Source: Lacticaseibacillus daqingensis (GTDB lineage Bacteria > Bacillota > Bacilli > Lactobacillales > Lactobacillaceae). From it: a DNA stretch of 64,000 nt. The translations under genes and the position numbers were made by a program. This document shows, one piece after another, positions 62,944-64,000 of this stretch. Below the pieces are notes generated by a model that was not told where the DNA came from, did no database searches, and saw nothing but the letters and a program-made list of their open reading frames with translations. Location: positions 457,165 through 521,164 of the forward strand of contig NZ_RHOH01000002.1 of the NCBI RefSeq assembly GCF_003946115.1, read 5' to 3'. Every line of letters starts with the position of its first letter. The first letter of the stretch is position 1.

Positions 62944-63059
62944 GAAATACCGTTAAGACTTTTTGATTCGCTTATTAGGCATACTTTTGTCATATGACAA
63001 CAGGCACAATGAGCAGCATCAAGAGCAATTTCAAGAGCAGTGGGGTTTGCACAGAATGA

Positions 63060-63091
63060 GCGGTGGCGCACACTAGTCACCGCTTTTTACG
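63060..63091 (+). terminator. Hairpin closing twin element copy 2
   Basis: GCGGTG / CACCGC stem, then TTTTTACG on the plus strand. Confidence 0.75.
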
Positions 63092-63106
63092 TCACTTTTT
63101 ACTTGC

Positions 63107-63135
63107 TTGTTTCTCAGATAACAACATGACATAAT
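63107..63135 (+). promoter_or_regulatory. Promoter of the 128-residue membrane protein gene
   Basis: TTGTTT, 17 bases, CATAAT on the plus strand. Confidence 0.65.
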
Positions 63136-63156
63136 GCAGATTAGGAGATGAGAGCT

Positions 63157-63543
63157 TTGAAGCGCAAAACTTTGTCCATTATTAACGTTTTTGTACTGAT
63201 TTTTGGCTATGGACTTCTAGCCGGTATTACCGAGATTATATTTGGTTCAAGTTCAATGCTATCCCGCGGTATTGCACTTGTCATCTGGGTAATTATTTAC
63301 TGGTTTATTACTAACATCACCACACGCTTACGCAATAAACGACTAAATAGACTTTGGGAGTTGGCAGATAAACTCGGTTACGGCCCTGAGGATCTAAAAA
63401 TTAAAAGTGGTGCTTCCTATGGAACGATTGACTGGGCGCTAACGCAGCCTGATAACCCCCAGTTTTACCCTAGTAATAGCGTCTTAGACCGGTTAATTAA
63501 ACGTTTGGAGGCGGATACCAAACTAGCCTCCACGTCCGACTAG
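63157..63543 (+). CDS. Membrane protein (128 aa, TTG start)
   Basis: I prefer TTG 63157 (KRKTLSIINVFVLIFGYGLL) because AGGAG lies nine bases upstream; the ATG at 63148 touches that site directly. Two membrane helices (about 7-26 and 35-57) precede a soluble C-terminal part (LGYGPEDLKIKSGASYGTID). AT-rich. Function unknown. Confidence 0.72.
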   Translation: MKRKTLSIINVFVLIFGYGLLAGITEIIFGSSSMLSRGIALVIWVIIYWFITNITTRLRNKRLNRLWELADKLGYGPEDLKIKSGASYGTIDWALTQPDNPQFYPSNSVLDRLIKRLEADTKLASTSD

Positions 63544-63643
63544 CTGTTTCATCGTGCTAAAAAGGCAAGTTTACTGAGCCTAATTCACCTTCTGGCCATT
63601 TTACTTGTACCCGGTTTTCTGAGATTCAAGTTATTCCCTGTCG

Positions 63644-63667
63644 CCTCAGCCAAAGCTGAGGTTTTTT
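63644..63667 (+). terminator. Terminator after the membrane protein gene
   Basis: CCTCAGC / GCTGAGG with CAAA loop and TTTTTT. Confidence 0.9.
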
Positions 63668-63670
63668 GTC

Positions 63671-63726
63671 TTGTTTGTTCAAAATCTAATGATATAATGA
63701 AGTTGGCTTCACATGAAGTTAACTTC
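63671..63726 (+). promoter_or_regulatory. Promoter and double operator of the terminal XRE gene
   Basis: TTGTTT (63671-63676), 16 bases, TATAAT (63693-63698). Right after it are two palindromes, GAAGTTGGCTTC (63699-63710) and GAAGTTAACTTC (63715-63726), 16 bases apart centre to centre. This suits cooperative binding of a small XRE repressor to its own promoter. Confidence 0.75.
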
Positions 63727-63744
63727 GTGTTTTTGGGAGGTTAA

Positions 63745-64000
63745 ATGAAAACAAAAGTAAAAACATACCGCAAAGCCCAGCACCTCACTCAGGAACAGTT
63801 GGCTCAGGCTGTATTGGTAACGGCTCGTACGATTATCTCCATTGAAAAGGAGCAGTACAGCCCCTCTTTGATGTTGGCTTATCGTATGGCGCGAGTGTTT
63901 GATACAACCGTGGAAGACTTATGTGAAGGCGGCGAAGCGAATTGCCCAACTCGGCGATCTTTTTTACCCCATTCGGTGCTAAAATTGACACCACTCGGCG
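63745..64000 (+). CDS. XRE-family regulator, runs off the window
   Basis: ATG at 63745 with GGGAGG upstream. Residues 1-62 are a complete helix-turn-helix (YRKAQHLTQEQLAQAVLV, TARTIISIEKEQYSPSL) similar in type to the protein at 9716-9919. The frame is still open at base 64000, and the last 25 residues (EGGEANCPTRRSFLPHSVLK) do not look like the usual tail, so the gene may be fused, frameshifted or join another element. Confidence 0.8.
   Translation, partial: MKTKVKTYRKAQHLTQEQLAQAVLVTARTIISIEKEQYSPSLMLAYRMARVFDTTVEDLCEGGEANCPTRRSFLPHSVLKLTPLG

Larger units (their letters stand above)
62805..63040. repeat. Twin element, copy 2, bounded by 23-base direct repeats
   Basis: ATCAAGCGCAATCTCAAGAG (with CAG, 62805-62827; identical to copy 1) and ATCAAGAGCAATTTCAAGAG (with CAG, 63018-63040), again 213 bases apart. 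The two copies lie in the same orientation about 2.07 kb apart, on either side of the methyltransferase / ATPase / membrane protein cassette. The plus strand before each first repeat also preserves the reading ERIKRNLKS. Confidence 0.82.

Noticed and set aside
60731..63040. CRISPR array made of the 23-base repeats
   Set aside because: Only two copies per unit, 213 bases apart, spacers homologous between units and no cas genes.
60731..63040. Fst/Ldr-type I toxin-antitoxin locus
   Set aside because: The antisense-like small RNA and basic peptide tails are suggestive, but no short hydrophobic toxin frame with a ribosome site is visible on the opposite strand.

Overview
The window looks like chromosome from a GC-rich lactobacillus, most likely Lacticaseibacillus or a close relative. 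The GC content is around 60% by eye. Evidence is the gene order hslU-hslV-xerC-trmFO-topA-dprA-rnhB-rbgA, the Lactobacillales-type genes (DUF3278 proteins, YozE, YpmR/YpmS, a DUF3013 protein next to prmA), a T-box hisS-aspS operon, strong GGAGG ribosome binding sites and several TTG starts. Species cannot be fixed from the sequence alone.

Layout. 1-9.4 kb is a minus-strand housekeeping block (protease HslUV, XerC, tRNA methylase TrmFO, topoisomerase I, DprA, RNase HII, ribosome assembly GTPase RbgA). 9.6-12.2 kb is a plus-strand cassette of an XRE regulator and three DUF3278-like membrane proteins, followed by a 63-residue protein. 12.3-16.4 kb holds a PucR-type regulator diverging from a short-chain dehydrogenase / acetoacetate decarboxylase-like / nitroreductase operon with a CRE-like site. 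16.4-22.8 kb is accessory: unknown proteins, an XRE-PLDc_N-ABC operon with a frameshifted permease, two unknown proteins behind a structured leader with a terminator, and a stand-alone ScoMcrA-type SRA domain protein. 22.9-31 kb carries CtpA, YozE, MsrA, YpmS, YpmR, DegV, a hemolysin III protein, a MalY aminotransferase and a PadR cassette.

31-38.5 kb is the conserved recO-era-cdd-dgkA-ybeY-pgpH-phoH-yqeY-rpsU block, which joins ribosome assembly, 16S rRNA maturation and c-di-AMP turnover. 38.7-53 kb has PpsR, endonuclease IV, a pair of related unknown proteins, YitT, MsrB/MsrA, a P-loop kinase-like protein, the T-box regulated hisS-aspS operon, an acetyltransferase, an ABC exporter and a secreted amidase. 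53-60 kb runs HAD, dtd, relA, rsmE, prmA, a DUF3013 protein and several small unknown proteins.

60.2-64 kb is different. It is visibly poorer in GC and gene-sparse. Two homologous elements there flank a minus-strand methyltransferase / P-loop ATPase / membrane protein cassette. Each element carries a 23-base motif twice, exactly 213 bases apart, and between them a conserved promoter and terminator that predict a small RNA of about 77 nt. A small membrane protein and an XRE gene with a double palindromic operator, running off the window end, follow.

The most unusual signals are these twin small-RNA elements, the unassigned structured leader at 21.9-22.0 kb beside the SRA protein, the structured leader of rbgA, the overlapping Asp/His specifier in the hisS T-box, and several families of long palindromic intergenic repeats.
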